Below are positions 11,703 to 34,060 of a stretch of DNA of 64,000 nt, in pieces. Every line of letters starts with the position of its first letter. Position 1 is the first letter of the stretch. Both the position numbers and the translations under genes were made by a program. The notes below the pieces were generated by a model. That model did not search any database. It was not told the origin of the DNA and worked only from the letters and a program-made list of their open reading frames with translations. The DNA is from Hirudinaria manillensis (lineage: Eukaryota; Annelida; Clitellata; Hirudinida; Hirudinidae), in the NCBI GenBank assembly GCA_034509925.1, contig CM067538.1:8171278-8235277 (forward strand). Reading direction: 5' to 3'.

Positions 11703-12889
11703 TCAGTGGATGTGCCTTGGAATTTCGTCCAATAAATTGACCCTCGGATGGTCTGCCGGATTCGCCCGGGCTTCGTACGTGGCCACGGGGATCTCTTGCC
11801 TTTTGAACTGAAACGAACGAACGAAAGTTATATAATAGATAATATAATATATAATTTAGTTGCAATAATAACTAAAAGATAATAATTTTGAATATGAAAT
11901 TTCTATAATTTACAAAATTAATTCAAAAACTTTTGCACAAATCAACCTCAGTAAAGTCCCCTCTCAAGCCAATGTAATAGACTCTAGTTTTATCAGCTCC
12001 AAAGTTTTCTGGGATATAAATGCTAAGATCTGACACAGAATTAAACCTTGTTGTTCTAGAAAATAAAATAAAATAAAAAATAAATACAATTTAAGAACGG
12101 CAATACTTAAACAGGTGGTAAAGCAGTCAAATAATAAGCGAGTTTGAATAAATTGTTGCTTACTTGAGTTCATATTCTATGGTCCCGTCGACATCGTGTA
12201 CGACCTCGAACTCCTGATCCGCAGCAGTTCCCCCTGCGTCGTCGAACATCATGTTCGGACGGTTTTTGAAGCTGCAAATTGGACGGCCATAAATTAAGAG
12301 ATTTCAAATTAATTAGCATACAAGCTGTTTTTGTAATGCAATGCACTCTGCAGAAATAAATGTTAAAAACTAACAGTTTTATGACTTTGGGGTGTAGGTT
12401 GTCCTCACCACCGAGTATTATCATACCTCTCAATTTAACACTACCTGTAAAACTTCAAAGTTCCTTAAATCAGTAATAGCGTAAATGTCAAAATAAATGC
12501 AAGCATGAAAAAAAATATTTTTTACGGAATGTTGAAAAGGAGCTCTTGATCAACGTCGCTTTCGACAAACTGTAAATAAATACGTATTACAATGAAAATT
12601 TACCTCCTGTGCAAAATATCTCTTAAAGCTTCAGACGAAATTACAAGAATAGTATTCAAAAATGGTCTAAAAATTGAAGAATCGTAGCAGTTACTCTAGC
12701 TCTGTCCTGCCTTTCATTCCAGGGTTTAAAGACAAGTCGACCAGAATCCTTCTCTGCTTCATTGAGGCACTGCACCTTGTAAGTGTCAATTTTAGAATAA
12801 AGACTATACAGATTCCCCTTTAACGAGGAGTCAACATCCTCATGTTCGCAACTGCAGCCGCAACCGTGATGATGATTGTGCCCCGACAT
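11703..12889 (-). CDS. PITHD1: PITH domain-containing protein 1
   Basis: Complete six-exon gene of about 208 aa (human PITHD1 is of similar length). Exons on the minus strand: 12889-12695, 12569-12526, 12440-12375, 12271-12164, 12055-11947 and 11807-11703; phase is kept at every junction. Family landmarks in order: the His/Cys-rich start MSGHNHHHGCGCSC, then LYSKIDTYKVQCLNE, VFKPWNERQDRAR, LLFNIPVKLRGMIILG, HPKVIKLFKNRPNMMFDD, ENFGADKTRVYYIGLRGDFT, and YEARANPADH near the end. PITH is the proteasome-interacting thioredoxin-type C-terminal domain; PITHD1 proteins carry it without the thioredoxin half. The intron 2 acceptor is the second AG of ACAGGTAG, since the first would put a stop in frame. 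It is divergent from the gene at 13469, with about 580 bp between the start codons. Confidence 0.95.
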
Positions 12890-13468
12890 TTTCGGTTAAG
12901 TTTACATAAACAATTCGAAAGCAAATGGAAACTCAAAAGATTTGAACTCCCGAATTTATTTTCTGTAAATATTAAAATTTATTTACTCATAGGAATAATT
13001 GCATAAAGTGGCTGTTATATTCATAAAATCTTTAAAAGATTAACAAATAGAAGTCAGTTCGAGAATGCGTTACATTTAATAACGTTAAATTAAAATTAAG
13101 AATTGACCATGCATTTAATATATATATTATTCAGCAGGGCTAAAACTAACTCTAAAGTTTGTAATTCTCACATCTCCTTAACATGGAGTTTGTTTTTGTT
13201 TTAGTTTTCCAAGTTGTCGATTTTATGGCGTTATGGGAATGCGTGTCGTTATTTAACCTGCGATAATTTATTGATTTAATGCGAATTGATTATTTTGGTC
13301 GCGTATTTTCAATTTGGTGCGTCTGCTTGGTAAATATTTTGTGTCACTTGACTTGCATCCAGTAATGTCAACACAAACACTAAGAAATAGATTTTGAAGT
13401 GCTTACTTGTAATCCACATATCTTTTTCATTTACAAATAGTTGTTTGATTTTTCTCGCAGGTTTTGAG
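12890..13468. promoter_or_regulatory. Shared upstream region of two divergent genes
   Basis: The interval separates the PITHD1 start codon (minus) from the first ATG of the plus-strand 574-aa ORF. It must hold both promoters and at least one 5' non-coding exon of the plus-strand gene, because a splice acceptor (TTTTCTCGCAG) ends at 13460, eight bases before the ATG. I see no TATA box that stands out. Confidence 0.5.
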
Positions 13469-15193
13469 ATGACGAACAGGGGAGGCAAAAGCAGCCAGCC
13501 ATTCCTTGTAAGTTTTACAGTTGAGAATGGCCACCTGCAGGACTTACAGAGTCAAATTGTCAACTTTAATAACTTTCTAATTAAACTTGGTGTGCTAAGC
13601 TTTAAGCTGAATGGATGTGAAATGTTGGATTTCAAGCAAGGCAACCCGCCGAACGTCATCGAAAGAAGTACGAACGTGCCAGCCCAAAGCAACTATATAT
13701 CCACTTCAGTGCAGGAGTCAACAAATGTTTATGGCATGAGCTCAATAACTGCAAGTGAGACGGGACCTGGAACAGTCCACCCGAGGAGAGAAACCTTAAA
13801 AAAACCAATACTTTGGAAAGAGGAACCTGCATTTCGTGTGCCTTATCCGCCCGTCGTGGCTAACGCATTAGACGAGAAGACGGCAGATTTTTTACAGAGG
13901 AACGGAACCAAGTCTCACGAGAGGTCCTTCGCTTATCCGATCCTGCATCCCGTCGTCTCGCCCGCTTTCGGAACGGTTGCCATTGCCAGCAACAATGGCA
14001 ACGACCGAAAAATGAACGGAGTCGCAAAGAACAGGCAATCGAAAAAACGGAAGGTTCAAAACGAACTTCAGTCGCCTTATTTCGATGCCTCGCAAAACGA
14101 CCGCTTGCATCGTCGGGACGCGAACCCCCGGTGCTTCGACTCAACGTTCGATTCGAAATCCTTCGAATGCAATCAGATTTACCGTCGGATGCCAAACGTC
14201 GGATCCGTCCCTGAGAAAAAACACTACTACGACCACCCAGCAGGAATTCACCGACGGACGTTCGCCTCGCGACCCGATCGGGTTCTCGACGCGAGTCTCG
14301 GATCCGGAGAAAGCGAAACGAACGACGTTTCGAAGCAAATTTGCGAGCGACCGATGGACGATCGGTCCGCACCTCGTCACGGAGACGAATTCGTGGACGC
14401 AGATTCCCTCGCAGGACTCGTCGACTCGGGCGAAGAACTTCCGGATTGCCTCGACTTGGACGGCCTTCTTGACTTCGACCTTCCTGAAGATTTGAGTGTT
14501 TTCGAGACCGGTTGCGACTCTCCGAATGACGATCCGTTTCAAATCTTCCCCGATGCGGAGGAGGGGGGCTTGCCATCTCCACGCTCCGAGGAAAAAAGCA
14601 GAAAAAGAGTCCGAGAGGATGAAGCGAAACCTTGCGAAGAGTTCCGTTCGAGCAAGAAAAGCTCGACGGATCCGGGATCCTTATCGAGCCATTCTCGGAA
14701 CGTCTCCGGAGATCGTACCGTCGTGCGATGCAAAAAGCAATCCGTCTGTGGCCCGACACGTGCGAAGCAGGCAGGCGAAAGAGTTTCGTGGAGATCTGTC
14801 TGTCCATCGGAAAATCTTCCGTCTTCTCGAGACGCTCCGCTCCCGGCAGATCCCTGCGGCGTCCCGGGCCTCGATTCTCCGGCCCGGAACCGTTCGACTC
14901 CGTCTTTCGTCTCCGGCCCCCGGCGCGACTCCCCGAGCGTCGGCTCCGACTCGGACGGTTCACCGAGACCTTCGACGGACGACGACGGGAGCAGCAGCGG
15001 AGGAAAAACGGCCGGCCTTCTCCTTTCCCCTCCGAACTGGGGCTCCGACGCGAGCGCCCCGTCCGCCCCGGAATTCTACGCGACGTTCCCGAGGAACGAC
15101 GCGCTCGCCGCAGAAGTCGGATTCGTGAGCGACTTTGGTTTTCATTCGACTCGAACCCTCGGATTAAAAATTTACGCAACGCCCGGCGAATGA
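13469..15193 (+). CDS. Unrecognised Ser/Pro/Asp-rich, probably nuclear protein
   Basis: Single coding exon of 574 aa, starting MTNRGGKSSQPFLVSF just after a splice acceptor at 13460; an upstream in-frame ATG at 13394 lies in the probable intron. Visible parts: a short, better-ordered N-terminus (residues 1-60); a basic cluster SKKRKVQ near residue 190, typical of a nuclear localisation signal; an acidic, hydrophobic block around residues 310-350 with LDLDGLLDFDLPEDLSVF, resembling a transactivation segment; another basic patch SRKRVRED; then a Ser/Pro/Gly-rich tail. The second half is CpG-rich, unlike the AT-rich surroundings, which opens long shadow frames. I do not recognise the family. A transcriptional co-regulator is a guess from composition only. 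Confidence 0.7.
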   Translation: MTNRGGKSSQPFLVSFTVENGHLQDLQSQIVNFNNFLIKLGVLSFKLNGCEMLDFKQGNPPNVIERSTNVPAQSNYISTSVQESTNVYGMSSITASETGPGTVHPRRETLKKPILWKEEPAFRVPYPPVVANALDEKTADFLQRNGTKSHERSFAYPILHPVVSPAFGTVAIASNNGNDRKMNGVAKNRQSKKRKVQNELQSPYFDASQNDRLHRRDANPRCFDSTFDSKSFECNQIYRRMPNVGSVPEKKHYYDHPAGIHRRTFASRPDRVLDASLGSGESETNDVSKQICERPMDDRSAPRHGDEFVDADSLAGLVDSGEELPDCLDLDGLLDFDLPEDLSVFETGCDSPNDDPFQIFPDAEEGGLPSPRSEEKSRKRVREDEAKPCEEFRSSKKSSTDPGSLSSHSRNVSGDRTVVRCKKQSVCGPTRAKQAGERVSWRSVCPSENLPSSRDAPLPADPCGVPGLDSPARNRSTPSFVSGPRRDSPSVGSDSDGSPRPSTDDDGSSSGGKTAGLLLSPPNWGSDASAPSAPEFYATFPRNDALAAEVGFVSDFGFHSTRTLGLKIYATPGE

Positions 15194-16722
15194 TATTTAA
15201 AAAGTGTTTTTAAATTTCTTGCAGACCGTTTAGTGCCGGTAGGACTCGACTCGCTCGAAAGAACTGCAGCGACGGACCGTCGGAGGTTTTCCGATATTTT
15301 GTTTTATTTTTAGCTCAAATTTGTAAATCGAGGATCCCTTCGGAAACTTTTCGGGGAGCGAAATCGTGCTCGGACGAAAAGCGGCTTCGGAGATGGCTTC
15401 GTCGCCCGGGTTTTACTCGTCGAGCGTCCGCGCGCGCGTTCCTTTCCGATCGGCCAGTAGTTTTTTTTTTGCCATCATTTTGAATTACTTGATGAATTGT
15501 AATTTTAATCGATCTGATTTTCCATTTCTTTACTTTCGAACTCGTCGTTTCTCCGTCTTCGTCTCCTCGCGAACGACTCCCGCGAATAAAGACGTCGATC
15601 GATTTCTTTTGCCCGATTTAATTTTGCGTCGACCGAACGACGAATTCCTAGGTGCATCTCGACGCAAGCGGTCTTAAAATGGCAGACTCGAGCAGGATAT
15701 TTCGAGACGATATTAGATTTTTTTAAACCTCCGATCTCGCTTCCGTTTCTTCGAGGAGTCTTCGGAGCGCGTTTCGGCAGGCTCTCCCCGTTTTTAAATT
15801 TCGTCGCCTCAAATCCGTACGGCGGAATTGCATTTAGTTTGGTCCGACGCTCTCTTTCCTCCTCCTCCTTCTTTTTGTTTAGTTTGCCGAGGAATTCGCC
15901 GCGGAGAGGTCGCGTTTCAGCTTCGACCCGCGACTTTCCGTCTCTCCGTCCAGGACGACATTTTATCGTCGGTTGCATGCGTTGCATTTGAATTTATTTC
16001 TTGTAAATGAATCTTAAGCATTAATAATAATAATAATAATAATAACGACAATAACGAGCACGAAGCAACCTCTTCCTTTGCCGGTCGCTTCGTCCATTTT
16101 ATCGGATATTTAGAGGTGCTCTCCGTCGAGGTGTACATAAAAACTATTTATAGTAACGCGGTAAGAAGTGAAAACAGTCAGTAAATCTATTTTTAAACGT
16201 TTGCCGCGTTCGATTATTTAAAAGTTCGAAAAAACACGAAGAAACGCGACGTCTTTTCGTCGCTTTTTTAATCTTCGAGGCAAACGTCGTCGTCGCCATC
16301 TTAACTTAAGTCGTTTTCGTCCTTTGAGTTCGACTGTTTAGCTCGATTTATTGTTTTCTTTACTTAACGTAGATTCTTCCAGTTATTTTGCATTTGTTTT
16401 AAATTTAACGTGCGAGGTCGAAGGTCGTGACCTGCATCGCAGGCGACCTGGAAGTGCAGATCGAGAGTCCGTCGAATTAGAACCGAGTCCGATGGATTCG
16501 GAAAGATCGAGTGAAACGTGCGTTCGTTCGAATGGATTTCGTGAACGGGGGAACGGGCAGCATCCACGGATGAGCGGGAAGGAGGTTTAAATTTCGTGTC
16601 GAATCAAGTTAGCGACGGACAGGTTTTTGAGTTGGTCTCACGATAAGACTTCATTTTTTGGCTTAGAGTTTCCAGTGGCATTCTCCGTTTCCTGATGTAA
16701 TATTTTAAATTTAAATAATAAA
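15194..16722 (+). other. Probable 3' UTR of the CpG-rich gene, with AATAAA
   Basis: CpG-rich non-coding sequence continues for about 1.5 kb after the stop and contains a small AAT array (16024-16045). AATAAA occurs at 16717-16722. A shorter transcript ending earlier cannot be excluded. Confidence 0.55.
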
Positions 16723-16785
16723 CATTTGTAATATTTTCAAATTGAAATCCTATTACGACAGAACAAGATACTTTTTAAAGAAACG

Positions 16786-16791
16786 TTTATT
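16786..16791 (-). terminator. Poly(A) signal of the CLC gene (minus strand)
   Basis: TTTATT on the plus strand is AATAAA on the minus strand, about 515 bp past the CLC stop codon. It faces the AATAAA of the plus-strand gene 64 bp away, so the two transcripts end tail to tail. Confidence 0.55.
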
Positions 16792-17305
16792 AAATAAAGA
16801 TCTCGATGCATAACTAAACTTAAAAGTAATAAATAGTGATCAGCAGTGTAACCAAAATACCTCGTCGAGTGTTCGCCTACGAACCGCAAAGTTATTAAAA
16901 CGTATTTTGAAGGTAAAAAGTCAATAATTTGTGTAGATCTGTACAAATCAGCATTTAAAACTAATATAAATGTTCACTAAAAGTAAAACTAAAATGTTAT
17001 TTTGTAACATTTGTTTCTTTCGCGCTAGAAAAATCTCTCCTGTGCTCGTACATTTTAAGGGCCGAGTAGCCTATACCGATGCTATATTAGTAAATTGGAA
17101 TACTTAGCACAACAAAGATTTTAACGGGAGAACTTCATTAAATTTGAAAAATACGTCATATAATTACGGAATGGCCAAATTTGACTAAAACACGGACAAA
17201 AAGAAAATTTAAATCGCAAGATTTGCCAAGAGGCGCGAAACTCGCTACGAGAACTCGATGCATTTCCAATGTGAATTAAAAAATAAAAATTCTTCTCAAT
17301 CAGAT

Positions 17306-27888
<10,583 letters not shown>

Positions 27889-28189
27889 GGCTGCTGACTA
27901 GACTGAAAACCTCCGCTTAATTTTCTTCTTCAATTTCCTTTTTGACACAAAAAGAAGGCTTTAAACATGACACGCCGTGCGGTTCGTGTAAGTATTCCGA
28001 TTTAGGACAACAATATGGCAAAAGTGTTTCCGGGAAATTTGGATTCCACGAGGAATTATACTAAAGTTAATGTAAAAGCGTCTCGAACTTAGTAATCAGA
28101 GTGAAGTATTCGTTTTATGTGCCTGTCAATGGGTGCGTATTGAGTTACGCTCTCTGCTCTCTCTCCCCAATCACTTTCGCTCACACGCT

Positions 28190-28262
28190 CATTCATTCAT
28201 TCATTCATTCATTCATTCATTCATTCATTCATTCATTCATTCATTCATTCATTCATTCAATC
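28190..28262. repeat. ATTC tetranucleotide array
   Basis: About 18 pure copies of ATTC. A His-Ser-Phe frame through it is spurious. Confidence 0.95.
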
Positions 28263-28507
28263 AATCACTCACTTACAAACAAACTATCAGAACAGATTAC
28301 AAGAACTTCTCGTTGTTGATGAAGTTACATAAAATTATAATATTATTGTTGTTGTTGTTGTTATTATTAATAATATTATTATTACTCTTCTTATTATTAT
28401 TACCACGCCCTTCTTCTCATTATTGTTATTTTTTTTTATTGTTATCATACGATCACATCTAGATGATAAATGATAAAACGAGATAATGCTAAATTCGATT
28501 AGAGACA

Positions 28508-28622
28508 ACAAACCCTAACCCTAAGAACAATTTGATGATTAAGACTACCTGACCCTAATCTAACCCAAAAACCTTAAGATTTAACCCTAACCTAACCCTA
28601 AAATCTTAAGACCTAACCCTTG
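28508..28622. repeat. Degenerate CCCTAA telomere-like array
   Basis: Several CCTAAC units are separated by TCTTAAGA-like and AAAACCTTAAG-like spacers, so the array has decayed or was built with a longer unit. Confidence 0.7.
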
Positions 28623-31402
28623 AACGAATGAAAATATCATTTCAATCGTCGACCTCACACATGCTCCACAAGCTTTCAAATGGAATAAACCTCTGCTCAA
28701 ACGACTTGAAATCGTTTTCAATTTATTTATTTATTTATTTATTTATTTAAATGAAGAGCAAACGTCACCCAATGACACGTGAGAACATAAATAGATTGTT
28801 TGACCAATGAGTAATTCGAATCGTGAGAAGATGCATGAAGAATTGCGTTAAGGTCACGGTCACTCGGACTTGCAAAACCGTTATATTTTGAATTGTGGCA
28901 GAAAAATTAAAATTATGTCGTAAGTATGATTAAAGTTAAGAATGTCATTAAGTCAGTAATAAAATATTATTACGTTGATTATCAATTGCACAACAACCCC
29001 GTGTTTACATTAATAACAACAATAACCTCTTTACCACGTTCGAGTTGTTACTAATTTCAATGGAATATGAATAATTAAGTGGACCAAAATATTGAAAAAG
29101 ATACTTGGATGAAAGAGAGAATATTGAATTTCAAAATAACGTCTCAAATGACCGAATGTTTCTTTTCGCACCGATTAATTGGCAATATTTAATAATTATT
29201 TAATCGTATTTAAATAATATTAAATTGAATTTAAATATTTATCACTGAACGAATAAAGAATCGATTACATATTACACGTTAATAATTGGTTACGATTAAC
29301 AGCTGCTTTACCAATACGAGCCAAATGCCCTAAGCCTAATTGTTGTAAAAGTTGTTTGCATTCCCTTAATGAAGCAGAAAATTGGCTTGAAATGAATTTA
29401 AAATTAAACATTTCCTCAGAATTTGGCCTTTAATTATATCAAATGTAGCTAATAAACGCCATTAAAGCATGGCTGGGTGGCGATAATGATGCCAATTTAT
29501 TCTTTTAGTCGCCAGGTTATTAGCAGCATCGAGTAGTTGCCAAAGTTCAAAGCAATTGATGCTAAATTATTTTCTATTACTTTAAAAATGATTTTAAGCG
29601 CATTTAAATTATTTTATAAATTGTCGAAAGAAAATTTAAATTAAATTTATTTTCGATTATTAATTTTTTTGAAACTTTATGAAAAACAAACGATTAAATG
29701 TGAATAATATCTTAAAAATATCAACATAAAGTGTAGAATTAAAATTAAAAGATAAAGTGTTGCTGGTCTTTTCTGTTTTTACCCAAAGCATCGCCAGCCA
29801 AATTTTTAATTTTGTAATATTAAAATTTATAATTTTGTAATATTAAAATTTTTAATTATCTATTTTTAAACAGCAGATTTATCAAAAGATGGTTTGTTGT
29901 TATGAAAGACATTGAAAGATGCTGATGAATAATTCTTAACCAAATGCTTTTACGTTGGCGACGATGGCGGGCAAAGGTTGTTCTTAATTTGTTTTGCCGA
30001 GTTGCACTTAAAAACCGAACAATATTCGAATGCGTCAGCAGATATGATTCGTTGTAACAAAATAATGACAAATATGTTCAAATATTATAAGCCAATAATG
30101 CTAATAGATGACGACGTATTAACATATTGACCGACGAACTCTTTGCGAACTACACAATGTCAGCATCATCGTCGTCTTTTTCGGAACAACAACACAGCAA
30201 CACAACAACACATCGAAACTCCATACCTAAGTTCAGCTCGATTTCCTTCCAACTTCAGAAACACTCGAAACCACTGAAGCGTGAAACCAGCGAATGATTT
30301 TATAGGCATTGTCATCATCACCATTCATTCCTCTGGTTCCATCCTGCTATCCAGAACCAGTTTGGCACCGGATAACCGGATAACGGCGGGGGGTCTTACA
30401 GCTCGTGTTCTCTAAAAAGAGCCTGACTTTGGTACCAGCAATAGAGCTTAATAATGACGTGATGATTAATAATTTATCGACGTGAATAAATTATTACAAT
30501 GAATGACTGCATATTTTATACTTTATTTTTAAGAATTTTTTTTCGATTAAGCGCTATACCAATGTTGTCGCTTTAGTTTCGTGTCTCAGCATAGGAAAAT
30601 ATATTTTCCTGGTGTTAAACACCATTAACCTGGTGTTAATGGGGTGTCAAACATGCACTGATACGACTTGGTAAATAAATAAATAAGAACCAATTTCAAA
30701 TCAATACTTCAGGACACACTTAATACGTAAATGAACTGAAATATGAATAATGTAGATTAATCAAATTTAGCTTTTAAAATAAACTCCTTACATTAATTCT
30801 CAAAGCACGAGAGACTCTTAAGTACTTTAAAGTCAATTGATGCAACCAAAGATGATTGATGCTGTTTAATGGACGCATTTCATTCGATTTATGCCCATGA
30901 AATTTTGGTCGATTCTTCTAAAAAATGTTCGCTTCTTTAACTAATTAATTAATTGAACTTATTAATATAAGAATATTATTTTATTTATTAATAATTAGAT
31001 ACGACGGACAGCATCAGATGGAAGAAATATAATGCCAGCATTTACAGCCATGAAGTTGATGAACTCATTGCTAAGATTCTCGTTACTTTTCATTTTACCT
31101 TCAAAACTCACCTTCATAAGTCAAGAAACAATGCAAAGCAGGAGATTTGTATACATTTGTTGTCTTATTTGTTGTTTGTTTGTTTTTTTAAGTCTTGAGA
31201 AGCTTTCGCTTTTATTTTGAATGTCAGTCGACAAAAGTAAATCAGATGGCGAAGCTCTATTCATGGAGATGAAGAACTTGATTATTAGTTTCGTTAGACA
31301 AATCATTTGAAGACTTGCAATAAAATATTTTCGATTTAAAATTAACTCCTAAGGTCGCCTTTGTTTTCATGAAAACATTACGGTAGGTTAAAATCAAGTC
31401 AC

Positions 31403-31531
31403 CTCGTATGAGCTGGATCTGGTTCCGCAAAGCTTAGGCATCTTGTCGTCCTGCTGGCCGTGGTCGATCGCTCTTGTCAACAGAGATTTCTTCTTGTAGT
31501 ATGAAATTAATGGTCTTTCTAAGGAGTTCAT
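31403..31531 (-). CDS. Candidate alternative first exon of the CLC gene
   Basis: Reads 43 codons from ATG at 31531 (MNSLERPLISYYKKK start) to a GAG followed by the donor GTGACT, phase 0, which is exactly the phase that CLC exon 2 (25229) accepts. The segment KKSLLTRAIDHG resembles KRSSLTNAIIDHF in the proximal first exon (27888-27469), which also ends in GAG at phase 0. A possible acceptor (CACATTTTAG) lies just upstream, so it could instead be an internal exon of a longer transcript, although I found no partner further upstream. It may also belong to another minus-strand gene. Coding potential and donor are visible; the link to CLC is inference. Confidence 0.45.
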
Positions 31532-34060
31532 GAATCTAAAATGTGATTCGTTCGGTGGTCGTTAATCATTAGTTCTTGATTATATTTATATCTCAGCGTG
31601 AAGCTGCTCTGATGGTTGATGTTTATAAACGAAGATAAGTGCTTCCCTACGTCGTCATCGTCAGCACGCAATTATATCGCGACATCACGACCGATTCCTC
31701 CTTCATATTTGCTATTGTCGAATATTTATTTAATTTTTTCGACTGCAATCATAATCGTGTTCGACGAATAAAAAGATGGAAAAACTCACTTGTTGTCATG
31801 AATTATTTCACTCTTTCATTTCAATCGGGGAGCAAATACTCTGATTCAATGAGTTATTTCTATTAATGAGTTATTGCTTTCTTTAATAAATTGTGGAATA
31901 TTAATTACTCCGACAATCTTTAAGTAAGTTACACGGCAACCTGCTATGTCCTTTTAGTAGTTCTACAAGACGACTCTCTCTTCCTTGACTCACCATCTCA
32001 CCACATTGGGTCAAAATGTCAACTTTTCTGCTTTCAGACTAAAGGTTCTGAAGCCTCCAAATAATTCCAAATCATTTATTGGCAGATTGTTTAAGGCCAC
32101 CGTCTATGAATTCTTGTTATGACCGGTGGTCCTGAAAGTTAAAATGTAGTTGTAGTTATAACGATTGCCAGCTGGGTTTTTAATATGGTAATGTATATGG
32201 CTAAATGTATTATAATTTTTATAAAGTGTGCAACCATAGAATTTCCTTTTAACGAGATAAAAACTAAAATTGACCTTTTCGTGGGTATCGCAGGCAAAAT
32301 GGAGAAAATCGAAATTGCTATCCTGTGCTGGCAGTTCTGAATGTTCTCGATTAAATATTTTTTTAAATTTCTTGACAAATCATTCGAACTCGATCAAAGG
32401 CACGTCACAAAGCAGAGGTAGGAAAAAAAAAGATCGATAAGAATTAAAACAGCACGAAACATATTTTCGAAACAGCAGGTCACTTTGACTCTGTCTTTCT
32501 GTCAGTTTGGATTCTTAGTTAAAAAATAAAAAGCTTCGAATCTATTTTCTGACAACGCATTTAAAGTCTCATTTGTTGTTCTCGTAACCTTGCAGTGATT
32601 GCAATAGCAACTCGATAGTTGAGATAAAAGTGCTTATTACTTCCAATTATCAGGCGTAATTGTTAACTTGTGTGTGCGCGCGTCACAGAACAACCCCGTG
32701 GGAGCTTGTTTGGAGAGCTTTAAAGGCACGCCACCTAATGAGCGATGGTTGGGAACCCCACTGATTGCAGAGGACGCTTACCAAGAGATTTGAGTAAGCC
32801 AAGTAATAATGTGTAAACATGATGATACTAATAATAATATTAATAATAATAATAATAAATAGTAATAATAATAATAATAATAATAATAGTATTATCACAA
32901 TCTTACAGAGTATCATTTATAATCCTACAAAGTTTTATTAGTTCGACATAGAATGATAATAGTGGCGAGGCAAGAGGGAAATGAATCTCACTTCGATTGT
33001 GTAGGATCGAACATCATTTTATGCAAAGAATACGATTAATTAAAAAATAAAGATGGGAAAAACTGTGGACAGAGAATGGATTTTCAGAGGAATATAAGGT
33101 GACGATGGTTCATGCGTGTGACTGTCGCACGTCTGAAAGTCATGCTGGGAGAAATTAATCATTATTTCTGACATCTCGTTCTCAACATTCCGTTAAGCTT
33201 GTATATGCTTATATATGCTTATATCATCAACAAGATTCCTAAAGGTCTTGAAAAGTACTCAATTTCAGAAACTTAATTCTTAGCACTAAAAAGTACTAAA
33301 AATCTGAATTGATGATCGGAATTAACTTGAATTAAAAACTTTATTTATGAATAAAAAAGGATGTTGAATGAATTTGTCGTTCTTTTATTGTAGTTATTCA
33401 CGAGAACGCACCCAGTAAAGCATTCCTTGTCTTTTTGATGTATTACCAAAGTTATGATAATAGTGCCACATGGCTCACGTTATTTCATTTGTAAATGGAT
33501 TGATGATGATGGTGAATTGAATTGGTTTAGGAGATCCTTAAAAATATGTTGCTACCCTTACAATAACAACTTCCACGTTTTGAAATTGGCAGCAATTGCA
33601 ATAACATTCCGAGAAAGAACCATGAAAATGTCATATAAGATTATATAACGTTATATAAGATGCCAACAGACCAATTCTTTGAATCTATAAAAGATATTAA
33701 AGATTTCTTCTTCTATAAGACCGTGGGAAATAATGACGACTGCAAATTCCCGTGGTTAATGTCTCGCTAATGTCAGGCATCTATCGAAATGGCTTTTTCC
33801 ACATATGAAAATTAAACAGAAAGGTTTATCAGCCAGGAGTCTGACAAGAGATTACTGCAAAGAGCTACTACAAAATAACATTACCAGTGATGCTATACAG
33901 GTTGCCAGGTTTTTAAAAAGCGACAAATCTATCATCGAGACGCCTAAATATTAAAAATGCGAAACGAAGGCGCGTTCTTGAAATTATTCTTGAAAAAGTC
34001 AGCAAAATATGTTTACACGAACATTCGCTTATTCACTTATTTTGTTTCTCCAAACGAACG
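31532..34060. other. No gene seen
   Basis: AT-rich sequence with a GC-richer block at about 32686-32800 and an AAT array at about 32829-32890. Short repeats of CTTATATG occur at about 33198-33222. The open frames here are short and show no family match. Confidence 0.55.

Larger units (their letters stand above)
27889..31402. other. No gene seen; repeats and AT-rich sequence
   Basis: If the exon at 31403 is an alternative CLC first exon, this is CLC intron plus the 5' UTR of the proximal first exon. Contents: an ATTC array (about 28190-28262), a mixed GTT/ATT stretch (28340-28400), degenerate CCTAAC repeats (28508-28620), a TTTA array (28719-28750), then ordinary AT-rich sequence. A small hairpin-prone segment with two GGTGTTAA copies lies at about 30609-30650. 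Confidence 0.6.

Noticed and set aside
13507-13520. GTAAGT...TTTACAG inside the 574-aa ORF, as a mini-intron
   Set aside because: Only about 14 bases would be removed, too short for a spliceosomal intron, and the frame reads through.
13860-15179. 439-codon Arg-rich open frame on the minus strand
   Set aside because: It is the shadow of the CpG-rich plus-strand ORF; it has no independent family features or splice context.
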